A stretch of 15,166 nucleotides of DNA, taken from assembly GCA_003140785.1 (NCBI GenBank), contig PLKY01000004.1:1-15166 (forward strand), in the 5' to 3' direction. This document shows, in pieces, positions 7,822 through 15,134 of the stretch (its first letter is position 1; each line of letters opens with the position of its first letter). The notes under the pieces were generated by a model. The model worked only from the letters and a program-made list of their open reading frames with translations, did no database searches and was not told the DNA's origin. The position numbers and the translations under genes are program-made. Source of the DNA: Acidobacteriaceae bacterium (GTDB lineage: Bacteria; Acidobacteriota; Terriglobia; Terriglobales; Acidobacteriaceae).

Positions 7822-8796
7822 ATGAATGTAACGGTGATCTTGTGTACTTACAATCGCTGCCAGAGTCTGGCTAAGGCCCTTGAAAGCGTGCTGGCCTCGG
7901 ACGTTCCGGAGTCTGTCAGTTGGGAAGTGGTGGTGGCAGACAATAACTCCAGAGACGAGACGCGTGCTGTTGCCGAGGAGTTTATCTCTCGCTATCCCGG
8001 TCGCGTTCGGTATATCTTTGAACCGCGGCAAGGAAAGTCTCACGCGCTCAACAGTGGCATTCGTGAATCAAAGGCCAGCGTCCTGGCGTTCATGGATGAC
8101 GATGTGACTGTCGATCTACGATGGCTGAAGAACCTTACTCAGCCTTTACTGGACAATGATTGCGTCGGCACAGCGGGACGGATCCTTTTGGGAGATTTTG
8201 TCCCTCCGTCATGGTTGGCGATCAGGGGTCCGCACGATTTGGGCGGATCGCTGGTTCAGTTCGATCTCGGAGAAGAGCAGATTGTTCTCGAAAGAGCGCC
8301 ATTCGGCGCCTCAATGGCGTTTCAGAAGAGTCTTTTTGAGAAGTTCGGCGGATTCCGTACGGACTTGGGCCGCTCGGGGAAGAGCCTGATTGGCAATGAG
8401 GATACGGAATTTGGCATGCGATTGATTACGGCCGGCTTGCGGCTCCTCTACGTGCCTTCTGCGATTGTCTATCATCCAGTCTTTGAGGAACGGCTGACGA
8501 AAAAGTACTTTCGTTCGTATTGGTATGGGCTTGGGCGTTCGTTGGTCCGTGAGAGAGGTGAGCAATTCTCGTTCTGGATGGTCCCAAGAGCTTACGTTGC
8601 TGAGTTCAGACGGAGACTTCGCTGGATGTCTATGGCGGACCAGTATTGGTATCGCAGCGCACAAGGGCGATTCTATTGCGAAGTCCACGCGCTTCAGGCT
8701 CTTGGGCAAATTATTGAAGGCTGGAGCCGACTAACGAGGAGACAGCAAAGACTTGCCAAGAATTCGGCACTGTCCAAGCCGGATCTCACTCGATGA
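7822..8796 (+). CDS. GT2 family glycosyltransferase (array copy A)
   Basis: 324 residues. GT-A fold, inverting type. Visible: VTVILCTYNRCQSL at the N-terminus (first strand and nucleotide loop); VVADNNSRDET (36-47); GKSHALNSGI (71-80); the metal-binding DXD as FMDDDV (90-95); PFGASMAFQKSLFEKFGGFR (160-179); and NEDTEFGMRL (192-201), where ED supplies the likely catalytic base. The C-terminal 80 residues are basic and aromatic (KKYFRSYWYGLGRSLVRERG) and could rest on the membrane. It aligns almost gap-free with the GT2 genes at 11905 and 12891. Copy A differs from both in lacking the PCPGSEIRGEDTEFG run, having GRSGKSLIGNEDTEFG instead. Codons 64-96 are identical in DNA to those of the gene at 11905. 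The start has only a weak AGG upstream. The next gene overlaps it by ATGA. Confidence 0.9.
   Translation: MNVTVILCTYNRCQSLAKALESVLASDVPESVSWEVVVADNNSRDETRAVAEEFISRYPGRVRYIFEPRQGKSHALNSGIRESKASVLAFMDDDVTVDLRWLKNLTQPLLDNDCVGTAGRILLGDFVPPSWLAIRGPHDLGGSLVQFDLGEEQIVLERAPFGASMAFQKSLFEKFGGFRTDLGRSGKSLIGNEDTEFGMRLITAGLRLLYVPSAIVYHPVFEERLTKKYFRSYWYGLGRSLVRERGEQFSFWMVPRAYVAEFRRRLRWMSMADQYWYRSAQGRFYCEVHALQALGQIIEGWSRLTRRQQRLAKNSALSKPDLTR
8011..8108 (+). repeat. 98-bp exact repeat, copy 1 (inside GT2 copy A)
   Basis: Bases 8011-8108 are identical, base for base by eye, to 12094-12191. The tract covers codons 64-96 of both GT2 genes (from the Tyr of RYIFEPRQG to the Thr of MDDDVT). Immediately outside, synonymous differences resume: the codon before is CGG here and CGA in the other copy, and the last codon is ACT here and ACA there. 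Confidence 0.95.
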
Positions 8797-10229
8797 ACAA
8801 TTCGATGCTTCGAAATACGTTGATCAAAGCTAATTGTAGAAGCACTTTATACACGAGTGGAGGTATAGGATCGAATTGTTCAATGAACGCGATAGAAGGG
8901 AAAAATGAAGTTGTCCTGGATGCCGCCACGATTCCGGGAGATAGAGACCTGTCGTCCCGACATGCACTGCCGGCAGTGATCATTACAGGACCACCTTGGC
9001 CGAGAAGCGGCACTGGCCGGGTGATAGAAAGCCAAATCCAGTTTTACCGTGAGCGCGGATATCAGACTATTTTCATCGCTGCACCTTTCCGACCGAGCTA
9101 TGGAATAGATAGCCCGATTTGGGACGACGTCCGCGAGGGTCTCATGGAACTGGGAGCCGATCGCACTTTACTGGCTACAATTGAACCGCGACAATTGACA
9201 CTGGGCAAGTATGCGGCGACTATACGGCACGGATACCGGGGTACCGCGCTTGATTGGCTCGTGGCGGTTGGCAGATTGGGGCGGCTTACGACCGAGTCGA
9301 TGCGCTTCCTCAGAAGTGTGCCTGTGGCGCTGCTTCATGTGAATCATGTGTTCACTCTTGAATTCGCGCTCCGACTGAAAAGGCGGTTGCTCGGGAGAAG
9401 GAGTCGAATACCAATCATTTTGGAAACACACGATGTACAGTCCCATATGTTGGAAGAAAAGCAGGAGCCCAATCCATGGTTTAAACGTCCTGATCGGGTA
9501 GAGCGCTTGCTCAAATCGGAGATCGCGCAATTGGGCATTCCCGACGCCCTCATCCATCTTTCGTCAAGCGATTTCGATTTTTTTCAAAGAAAATTGCCGT
9601 CTCAAGCGCATTTTCTGGCATTTCCAACGATTGACGAAGGATTTATTTCTCTGGTCAACGAAACTACTCCGCTTACCGAACCGATCGACTTGTTATTCGT
9701 TGCAGACTGGCACCCTCCGAATCTCGCCGCAATTCAATGGTACTCTGAACAAGTTTGGCCACTGTTGGCCAAACGCAATTACAACTTTAAAGTTGTAGGC
9801 CGTATCGGGAGGTTGGTCGAAGGGCAAGCACCCCAGTTGTACGATAAGTGTCGCTGCTGGTTCGTTGGGGAAGTGGGAAATCTCGCACCATTTTATCGCT
9901 CAGCGCGGTGTGTCATCGCACCGATGGTATCTGGCTCCGGTATTTCGATCAAAACGATTGAGGCGTTTGCCCTCGGGAAGGCGTTCGTTGGAACTTCGAA
10001 GGCGTTCCGGGGTATGCCGATGGAACGATTGGAGAAAATGGGAATCTATTACTTTGACCAACCGGCGGCGTTCGCAAATGCCATTGTCTCAACACTAGAC
10101 AATGTGAAAGCGGCGGAACATTCTAGCCGGACGGCGTACCAAGAGTTATTCTCAAAAGAAGCTTCTTTTGGAGTCCGAACTCAGGCCCTCGCGGTGGCTT
10201 TGAAAGAATCCTCCCCCGCACAGCGATAG
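8793..10229 (+). CDS. Divergent GT4-like glycosyltransferase (GPPWPRSGTGR family, copy 1)
   Basis: 478 residues from ATG 8793, which overlaps the upstream stop as ATGA. ATG 8883 (residue 31) is an alternative; it fits the length of the paralogue at 10506 better, and residues 1-30 look non-conserved. Features: AVIITGPPWPRSGTGR (61-76), a Gly-rich loop at the N-terminal Rossmann strand; LLHVNHVFTLEFALRL (180-195); ILETHDVQ (209-216); DLLFVADWHPPNLAAIQW (299-316), typical of the second Rossmann domain; and FYRSARCVIAPMVSGSGISI followed by KTIEAFALGKAFVGTSKAFRG (367-407), the donor-binding end seen in Glyco_trans_1_4-type proteins. The acidic pair of EX7E is not in its usual form; E390 in KTIEA probably marks the second position. 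It shares a family only with the neighbour at 10506. Confidence 0.8.
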   Translation: MNNSMLRNTLIKANCRSTLYTSGGIGSNCSMNAIEGKNEVVLDAATIPGDRDLSSRHALPAVIITGPPWPRSGTGRVIESQIQFYRERGYQTIFIAAPFRPSYGIDSPIWDDVREGLMELGADRTLLATIEPRQLTLGKYAATIRHGYRGTALDWLVAVGRLGRLTTESMRFLRSVPVALLHVNHVFTLEFALRLKRRLLGRRSRIPIILETHDVQSHMLEEKQEPNPWFKRPDRVERLLKSEIAQLGIPDALIHLSSSDFDFFQRKLPSQAHFLAFPTIDEGFISLVNETTPLTEPIDLLFVADWHPPNLAAIQWYSEQVWPLLAKRNYNFKVVGRIGRLVEGQAPQLYDKCRCWFVGEVGNLAPFYRSARCVIAPMVSGSGISIKTIEAFALGKAFVGTSKAFRGMPMERLEKMGIYYFDQPAAFANAIVSTLDNVKAAEHSSRTAYQELFSKEASFGVRTQALAVALKESSPAQR

Positions 10230-10298
10230 TTGTGAGTACATATATTGTTCGGCGTATCTAAGTCCAGTATGGTGATCATAATCTCAAAGCCCCGCTAA

Positions 10299-10421
10299 AG
10301 CGGACGGCCGTGGCAACATCCCCTCGAAGATGGATGCTCGGAGTTGGGATTGGTCGGAGGGCTCTGGTATGAACCGTTATGTCCATGCTTTCACAGAAAA
10401 AGCTGTTGGCAGCGCCGTTGA
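10299..10421 (+). pseudogene. Possible decayed GT2 fragment in the spacer between the two GT4-like genes
   Basis: The 276-base gap 10230-10505 has no convincing intact gene. In the frame open from 10299 to 10421 the sense translation contains EDGCSELGLVGGLWYEP (10326-10376). This parallels the GT2 segment EDTEFG followed by about eleven residues and then RLWYEPSAIV in the genes at 11905 and 12891: the E-D, the E-(L/F)-G and the LWYEP appear in the same order and the same frame, with a three-residue shorter spacing. Nothing convincing follows LWYEP. If real, it is the remnant of another GT2 gene that once preceded the GT4-like gene at 10506. The match is short and could be chance. Confidence 0.35.
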
Positions 10422-10491
10422 GCGTTTGAGGCTCCTGTTTGTATTGGTGCCTTTTGCTGTTTACTCGAATTGTGCAAGCATAATTTGAAAT

Positions 10492-10496
10492 AGGAG
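10492..10496 (+). promoter_or_regulatory. Ribosome-binding site of the second GT4-like gene
   Basis: AGGAG lies 9 bases before ATG 10506 and fixes that start. It is the clearest Shine-Dalgarno site in the window, in keeping with this gene not being translationally coupled to its upstream neighbour, which ends 276 bases earlier. Confidence 0.65.
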
Positions 10497-10505
10497 TATC
10501 GTCCC

Positions 10506-11825
10506 ATGCAAGAGATGGAAGTTCTCGCACCGCAAGAAATGGCGGAAAAACCGTCAGCTGAATCGAACGCGGTGATTATAGTAGGTCCACCTTGGCCCCG
10601 CAGTGGTACTGGGCGGGGGATGCAGAATCAAGTCGACTACTATCGAAGTCGCGGCTATTATGTCGTCTTCATCTCCGTTCCGGTTCACTGTTCCTATAAC
10701 GAGAGTCATCCGGATTGGGATATGTTAAAGACGGGCATGCAAGAGTTTGGCGCAGATCGAACATTTCATGCGTACATCGATCACGGGCGGTTTGTCGTCG
10801 CAAAGTATACAGAATGGATAAGACTGTGTTTTCGCGGAACGGCGCTTGACTGGATCGTTTTCACGGCTGCGGCTGCGCGTCTTTCCGAGGATGCCTATAA
10901 TTTCATCGGAAGGCTGAACGTATCTCTAATCCATGTTAATCACGTCTTCACACTAGAGTTCGCGCGAAATCTACTCAGGCACGCGATCCGTTCGGGTAGC
11001 ACCGTGCCAATGATACTGGAAACACACGATATTCAAGCCTATGCGCTAACGGAACGCGGTGAGATCAATGACTGGACACATCGAAAAGACTCTTTGGATA
11101 ACCTTGTGCGCTCGGAGATCGCACGTCTTGAGAAGACACAGGTGCTGATCCACGTATCTACTGACGATCTTGAGTTCTTTGATAGACATCTTCCGAAGAA
11201 GCAGCACGTCCTTTCAATGCCAACAATTAATGAATCCTTTGTATCCGATCTGAGATCTGCTTCGAAGGCTTCGATGGAGATCATAGACCTACTCTTTGTG
11301 GGGCATGATACCGCACCTAACGCCGAGGCGATTGAGTGGCTTTTTGAGCAGGTGTGGCCGCTTTTATCAGGTGAAGGATACCGACTTAAGATCGTGGGTA
11401 GCATTGCGAAATCTGTACATCGGAGCGTGCCTACGCTCTCTAGGAAATTCGAATCCTGCTTTGTCGGTGAAGTTCCAGATCTCACTCCGTTTTACTCCGC
11501 TGCGCGGTGTGTGATTGCTCCCATGGTGTCGGGAACCGGTATCTCATGCAAGACGATCGAAGCACTCGCGATTGGGAAACCTTTCGTTGGTACATCGAAG
11601 GCCTACCGAGGCATGCCCATGGACGCACTTGAACAGTTTGGGCTCCGGGCGCACGATACTCCAGAAGCGTTTGCCAACGCAATTCTCTGCGCTCTCCGGA
11701 TGGAAAAAGAGGCTGCGTTTGCGAGTCGTGCGGCGTACATAAAACTGTTTTCGAATGAGGTGTCCTTCGCTGCACGGGATGAGGCGGTGAGACTTGCCAC
11801 GTCTGCTGGAGCAAGGTTCTCGTAA
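10506..11825 (+). CDS. Divergent GT4-like glycosyltransferase (GPPWPRSGTGR family, copy 2)
   Basis: 439 residues. It is a full-length paralogue of the gene at 8793: VGPPWPRSGTGR (26-37), ADRTFHAYIDHGRFVVAKYT (83-102), FRGTALDW (109-116), LIHVNHVFTLEFAR (141-154), ILETHDIQAYAL (170-181), DLLFVGHDTAPNAEAIEWLF (261-280), and CVIAPMVSGTGISCKTIEAL followed by AIGKPFVGTSKAYRG (335-369). The two differ throughout in both residues and codons, so the duplication is old. Start and ribosome-binding site are clear. A cytoplasmic GT-B enzyme that adds one sugar of the repeat unit is the likely role. If GT4-like copies 1 and 2 act in one pathway they probably differ in acceptor. The next gene follows after a 79-base gap in which I see nothing certain. 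Confidence 0.82.
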   Translation: MQEMEVLAPQEMAEKPSAESNAVIIVGPPWPRSGTGRGMQNQVDYYRSRGYYVVFISVPVHCSYNESHPDWDMLKTGMQEFGADRTFHAYIDHGRFVVAKYTEWIRLCFRGTALDWIVFTAAAARLSEDAYNFIGRLNVSLIHVNHVFTLEFARNLLRHAIRSGSTVPMILETHDIQAYALTERGEINDWTHRKDSLDNLVRSEIARLEKTQVLIHVSTDDLEFFDRHLPKKQHVLSMPTINESFVSDLRSASKASMEIIDLLFVGHDTAPNAEAIEWLFEQVWPLLSGEGYRLKIVGSIAKSVHRSVPTLSRKFESCFVGEVPDLTPFYSAARCVIAPMVSGTGISCKTIEALAIGKPFVGTSKAYRGMPMDALEQFGLRAHDTPEAFANAILCALRMEKEAAFASRAAYIKLFSNEVSFAARDEAVRLATSAGARFS

Positions 11826-11904
11826 GGGGGAAGGACGAGATCAAAGCGCTGCAACGTTCCGGTGGCAGTGCGACATCACCTACACTTCATCATCAGGCTA
11901 ACCT

Positions 11905-12894
11905 ATGAATGTTTCAGTTATCTTATGTACATATAACCGCTGTCAGAGCCTTCGCGAGGCGCTGGAAAGTGTTGCTGCGTCGATACTTCCCGACTCGATC
12001 GACTGGGAAGTTCTGATTGTCGACAATAATTCGAGCGATCGAACCAGTGATGTGGCGGTGGACTACTGTCGCAGGTATCCAGGTCAGTTTCGATATATCT
12101 TTGAACCGCGGCAAGGAAAGTCTCACGCGCTCAACAGTGGCATTCGTGAATCAAAGGCCAGCGTCCTGGCGTTCATGGATGACGATGTGACAGTGGAACC
12201 CGACTGGTTGGAGAATCTCACTGCGCCTTTGCGGGATTCCACATGGGTGGGTGTGGGGGGTCGCATTGTTCCTCCTTTCGGTTTCTCACCTCCGGCTTGG
12301 CTTGCGCTCGAAGGGCCACACGATTTGGGGGGAATTCTTGCCTTGTTCGACAAAGGGTGCGAAGGAAGGGAACTCACCGAGCCCCCCTTTGGCACGAATA
12401 TGTCCTTTCGCAAGGAAACGTTCGAACAGTATGGGCTCTTTCGGCCTGATCTCGGACCGTGTCCTGGTTCGGAAATCCGCGGGGAAGACACTGAATTTGG
12501 GCGTCGTGTGCTTAAAGCTGGTAGCCGTCTCTGGTATGAGCCTTCCGCGATCGTTCATCATCCAGTTCCTGACGCACGGTTAAAGAAAGAGTACTTCCTC
12601 CGTTTTCTGTACGATCATGGTCGCGCATCGATACGGGAGCAAGAGCGGCCACCCCAGATCCTGTTCATCCCAGGTCTTTATTTCACGATTCTCAAGATCA
12701 TCGTGAGAACGCTTTTAGGGCGCACTATTTCCTGGCTGTTCTCAATCGATTCTCGGCATCGATTTCAACGCAAATGCATGGTCTGGATGAATTTTGGTCA
12801 AATCGCCGAAATCCTTCAATTCATTTCACGAGGAAACGTAACAGGAGATAACCAGCCTCCTCGCTTAATGAGCAGCAAAGAAAACCGAGCATGA
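11905..12894 (+). CDS. GT2 family glycosyltransferase (array copy B)
   Basis: 329 residues. GT-A fold with the same motif order as the gene at 7822: VSVILCTYNRCQSL, VDNNSSDRTSDV (39-50), GKSHALNSGI, FMDDDV (90-95), PPFGTNMSFRKETFEQYGLF (160-179), GPCPGSEIRGEDTEFGRRVL (184-203) and RLWYEPSAIVHHPV. ED at 194-195 supplies the probable catalytic Asp. The C-terminal third (residues about 230-300) is hydrophobic and basic and may bind the membrane peripherally. Outside codons 64-96, where DNA is identical to copy A, this gene looks more like copy C (12891), for example in the PCPGSEIRGEDTEFG run, so copy A probably gave or received that segment by conversion. Its last codons overlap copy C as ATGA. 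AGG at 11895-11897 is the only ribosome-binding-like sequence. Confidence 0.9.
   Translation: MNVSVILCTYNRCQSLREALESVAASILPDSIDWEVLIVDNNSSDRTSDVAVDYCRRYPGQFRYIFEPRQGKSHALNSGIRESKASVLAFMDDDVTVEPDWLENLTAPLRDSTWVGVGGRIVPPFGFSPPAWLALEGPHDLGGILALFDKGCEGRELTEPPFGTNMSFRKETFEQYGLFRPDLGPCPGSEIRGEDTEFGRRVLKAGSRLWYEPSAIVHHPVPDARLKKEYFLRFLYDHGRASIREQERPPQILFIPGLYFTILKIIVRTLLGRTISWLFSIDSRHRFQRKCMVWMNFGQIAEILQFISRGNVTGDNQPPRLMSSKENRA
12094..12191 (+). repeat. 98-bp exact repeat, copy 2 (inside GT2 copy B)
   Basis: Identical to 8011-8108 and at the same codon positions (64-96) of its gene. The third GT2 gene, at 12891, codes for a similar protein segment but with many base differences there, so selection on the protein alone does not explain the identity. 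Confidence 0.95.
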
Positions 12895-13871
12895 GAATCT
12901 CAGTCATCCTGTGCACATACAATCGTTGCCATAGCCTCTCGGCGTCACTGGAAAGCATTGCGCAATCTCGAGTTGCAGATGCGAATTCGTGGGAGGTTCT
13001 TGTCGTCGACAATAACTCGAAAGACAAGACCAGTGACGTTGTTGAAGAATTTGACCAGAGATACCCTGGGCGGTTTCGTTATGTGTTTGAGTCGCAACAG
13101 GGTAAGTCCCACGCCCTCAATAGAGGCATCCGTGAAGCTTTCGGTGAGGTCCTTGCATTCATGGATGATGATGTAGTCGTGGATGCCGTGTGGCTTCAGA
13201 CGCTCTCAGCGGTCTTACAGAAACCTGAGTGGTTCGGTGCGGGTGGACGCATTCTGCCCGAACGCAATTTCACGCTACCCGCATGGCTTTCTTTAAAGGA
13301 AAAATACGCATTGGCCCCTCTGGCTATCTTCGATCTCGGTACACAAGCAGGCGAGATGCATGAGCCGCCGTTTGGCACGAACATGGCCTTTCGAAGAGAG
13401 GTGTTCGAGAAAATTGGTGGATTTCGCACGGATCTGGGTCCATGTCCCGGTTCGGAGATCCGCGGTGAGGACACGGAATTCGGCTTTAGGGCATTGGCCG
13501 CGGGACTGCGTCTGTGGTATGAGCCTTCCGCCATTGTCTATCACTCAATCAACGATAAGCGTCTACAAGAAGAGTATTTTCTCGCTTGGTGGTACGACAA
13601 GGCGCGTGGGGACATCAGGCAAACTGGGATTCCGGACGATCTTAGGCAAAATGTTGCGGGTGTCCCAATCGTCTTGCTTCGTAGAATTTGCCGGTGGTCT
13701 ATAAAATGGATGTTTGCAATGGATTCGGCCCAAAGATTCTCTTGCAAGGTGGCCGTATGGCGCGTTGCTGCCACGATCCAGGAATGCCGGAGGCTGCATG
13801 CACAAGGATCGCACGGGTCAAGTGTTGAAGCCCCGAGCGTCACACAAGCGCATCGAATTCCACTCGAATAG
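12891..13871 (+). CDS. GT2 family glycosyltransferase (array copy C)
   Basis: 326 residues, starting inside the previous stop (ATGA). Motifs: ISVILCTYNRCHSL, VDNNSKDKTSDV (39-50), GKSHALNRGI (71-80), FMDDDV (90-95), PPFGTNMAFRREVFEKIGGF (159-178), GPCPGSEIRGEDTEFGFR (183-200) and RLWYEPSAIVYHSI. It carries the same basic/aromatic C-terminal region (EEYFLAWWYDKARGDIRQ). The tandem, coupled arrangement with copy B and the shared PCPGSEIRGEDTEFG run suggest that B and C arose by the most recent gene duplication of the array. Donor specificity cannot be read from the sequence; the near-identical catalytic core suggests similar donors for the three copies, with differences in acceptor placed in the variable 110-160 and C-terminal regions. 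Confidence 0.9.
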   Translation: MRISVILCTYNRCHSLSASLESIAQSRVADANSWEVLVVDNNSKDKTSDVVEEFDQRYPGRFRYVFESQQGKSHALNRGIREAFGEVLAFMDDDVVVDAVWLQTLSAVLQKPEWFGAGGRILPERNFTLPAWLSLKEKYALAPLAIFDLGTQAGEMHEPPFGTNMAFRREVFEKIGGFRTDLGPCPGSEIRGEDTEFGFRALAAGLRLWYEPSAIVYHSINDKRLQEEYFLAWWYDKARGDIRQTGIPDDLRQNVAGVPIVLLRRICRWSIKWMFAMDSAQRFSCKVAVWRVAATIQECRRLHAQGSHGSSVEAPSVTQAHRIPLE

Positions 13872-13940
13872 CAATTCTCGAGGCGACCGGAGTGAGGGCC
13901 GCGATAGGTCGACCGTCGGTTCGACTGTCGCATCACGCGC

Positions 13941-15134
13941 ATGAAAATTGCAATTATTGGCGGGGGAATTGTTGGGTTGGCAACCGCGTACCAACTTCTC
14001 CAACGGTTTCCAGGAATCCAGTTACTTGTTCTGGAGAAGGAAAGCGGCCCTGGTCAGCATCAGACAGGCAACAACAGCGGTGTCCTGCACTGCGGGTTGT
14101 ATTACAAGCCGGGTTCGACAAAAGCCCGGCTGGCAGTGCAGGGAATTCGCAGAATGGTTGATTTCTGCGAGCAGCACGATGTTCGCCATGAGCTGTGCGG
14201 CAAGATTGTCGTTGCTACTGAACCAGAAGAGATCCAGCGCCTGCACGCTCTCTTCGAGCGCGGCGTTGCCAACGGTTTGCAGGGGCTGGAACTACTTAGG
14301 GCAGAGCAGATTCGAGAGTTTGAACCGCACGCAGCGGGACTTGCCGGGATTCGAGTCCCGCAAGAAGGCATTGTCGACTTCAAAGCCGTCGCTGCGGCGC
14401 TGGTTGACGAGATTCTCGATCATGGAGGAGATATACGGTTCTCGTCCAAGGTTATTCGACTTCGGGAGTCAAACTCCTGGCGAATTGAAACAACCACGGG
14501 AGAATATGAGGCGGATTTTCTGATCAACTGCGGGGGGTTATATTGTGACAGGTTGAGCAAGCTTGCCGGGAATACCGATCCGACGAAGATTGTCCCATTC
14601 CGTGGAGAATACTTCAATCTAAGGGAAGACAGGCAGTATCTTGTGCGCAACCTTATTTACCCTGTTCCCGATCCGAACTTTCCCTTTCTCGGCGTGCACT
14701 TCACCCGGATGATCCATGGCGGTGTGGAAGCTGGACCGAACGCAGTGCTGGCGTTCGCGCGCGAAGGTTATCGGTGGAACGATTTTTCTATGCGGGATAC
14801 GATCGAGACTATAACTTTCCGTGGATTCTGGGGCTTCCTGCTTCGCTATCCGACCATGTGCTGGAGCGAAGCCAGGCGGTCACTAAGCAAAGCGCTCTTC
14901 TGCCGGTCGCTGCAACGGCTTGTTCCTGAGTTGCAGATAGAGGATCTCATCCAGGGTGGCGCGGGCGTTCGCGCGCAAGCTCTTTCTCCATCCGGGGAGC
15001 TTTTGCAGGACTTCTGTTTCGTTCGCCGCCCTCGAGCTCTTCATGTACTTAATGCTCCCAGCCCCGCGGCGACGGCGAGCCTCGCCATTGCCGACGAAGT
15101 GATTGATCAGGCGAAGGATGCGCTGGTTCGCTAA
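13941..15134 (+). CDS. lhgO: L-2-hydroxyglutarate oxidase-type FAD enzyme
   Basis: 397 residues. The N-terminal dinucleotide-binding motif is IIGGGIVGLATAYQL (5-19) and the first strand ends in E32 (LEKE), the ribose-binding acid of FAD enzymes. NNSGVLHCGLYYKPGS (44-59) is a signature of LhgO/YgaF proteins, followed by KARL; further matches are FRGEYF (220-225), LGVHFTR (250-256), GVRAQA (342-347) and NAPSPAATASLAIA (371-384) near the C-terminus. The family oxidises L-2-hydroxyglutarate to 2-oxoglutarate and passes electrons to the quinone pool, with the enzyme at the membrane. The length fits. There is no clear ribosome-binding site before ATG 13941 and a 69-base gap separates it from the GT2 array, so it may be a separate unit. 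Acting on a sugar-derived hydroxy acid is possible but not supported by anything visible. Confidence 0.88.
   Translation: MKIAIIGGGIVGLATAYQLLQRFPGIQLLVLEKESGPGQHQTGNNSGVLHCGLYYKPGSTKARLAVQGIRRMVDFCEQHDVRHELCGKIVVATEPEEIQRLHALFERGVANGLQGLELLRAEQIREFEPHAAGLAGIRVPQEGIVDFKAVAAALVDEILDHGGDIRFSSKVIRLRESNSWRIETTTGEYEADFLINCGGLYCDRLSKLAGNTDPTKIVPFRGEYFNLREDRQYLVRNLIYPVPDPNFPFLGVHFTRMIHGGVEAGPNAVLAFAREGYRWNDFSMRDTIETITFRGFWGFLLRYPTMCWSEARRSLSKALFCRSLQRLVPELQIEDLIQGGAGVRAQALSPSGELLQDFCFVRRPRALHVLNAPSPAATASLAIADEVIDQAKDALVR

Noticed and set aside
10292..10303. Short hairpin CCGC-TAAA-GCGG in the spacer after the first GT4-like gene
   Set aside because: Only a 4-bp stem, no following T-run, so it is not a convincing terminator; possibly a worn one.
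10369..10488. A 39-codon ORF (MNRYVHAFTEKAVGSAVERL...) with GGAGG eight bases upstream and a hydrophobic C-terminal half
   Set aside because: Good spacing to a Shine-Dalgarno-like sequence, but it overlaps the possible GT2 relic, has no recognised homologue and is short enough to arise by chance. Not called as a gene.
11826..11904. GGGGGAAGGACGAG after the second GT4-like gene, resembling a ribosome-binding site
   Set aside because: No start codon at suitable spacing and no recognisable reading frame before the GT2 gene at 11905.
8011..12191. The 98-bp identical pair as a mobile element or CRISPR-like repeat
   Set aside because: Both copies are in frame inside homologous genes at the same codons, with no terminal inverted repeats, target duplications or spacers; gene conversion explains it better.
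13908..13925. Imperfect inverted repeat GTCGACC/GGTTCGAC before lhgO
   Set aside because: One bulge, short arms, no T-run, no matching second site; could be chance.
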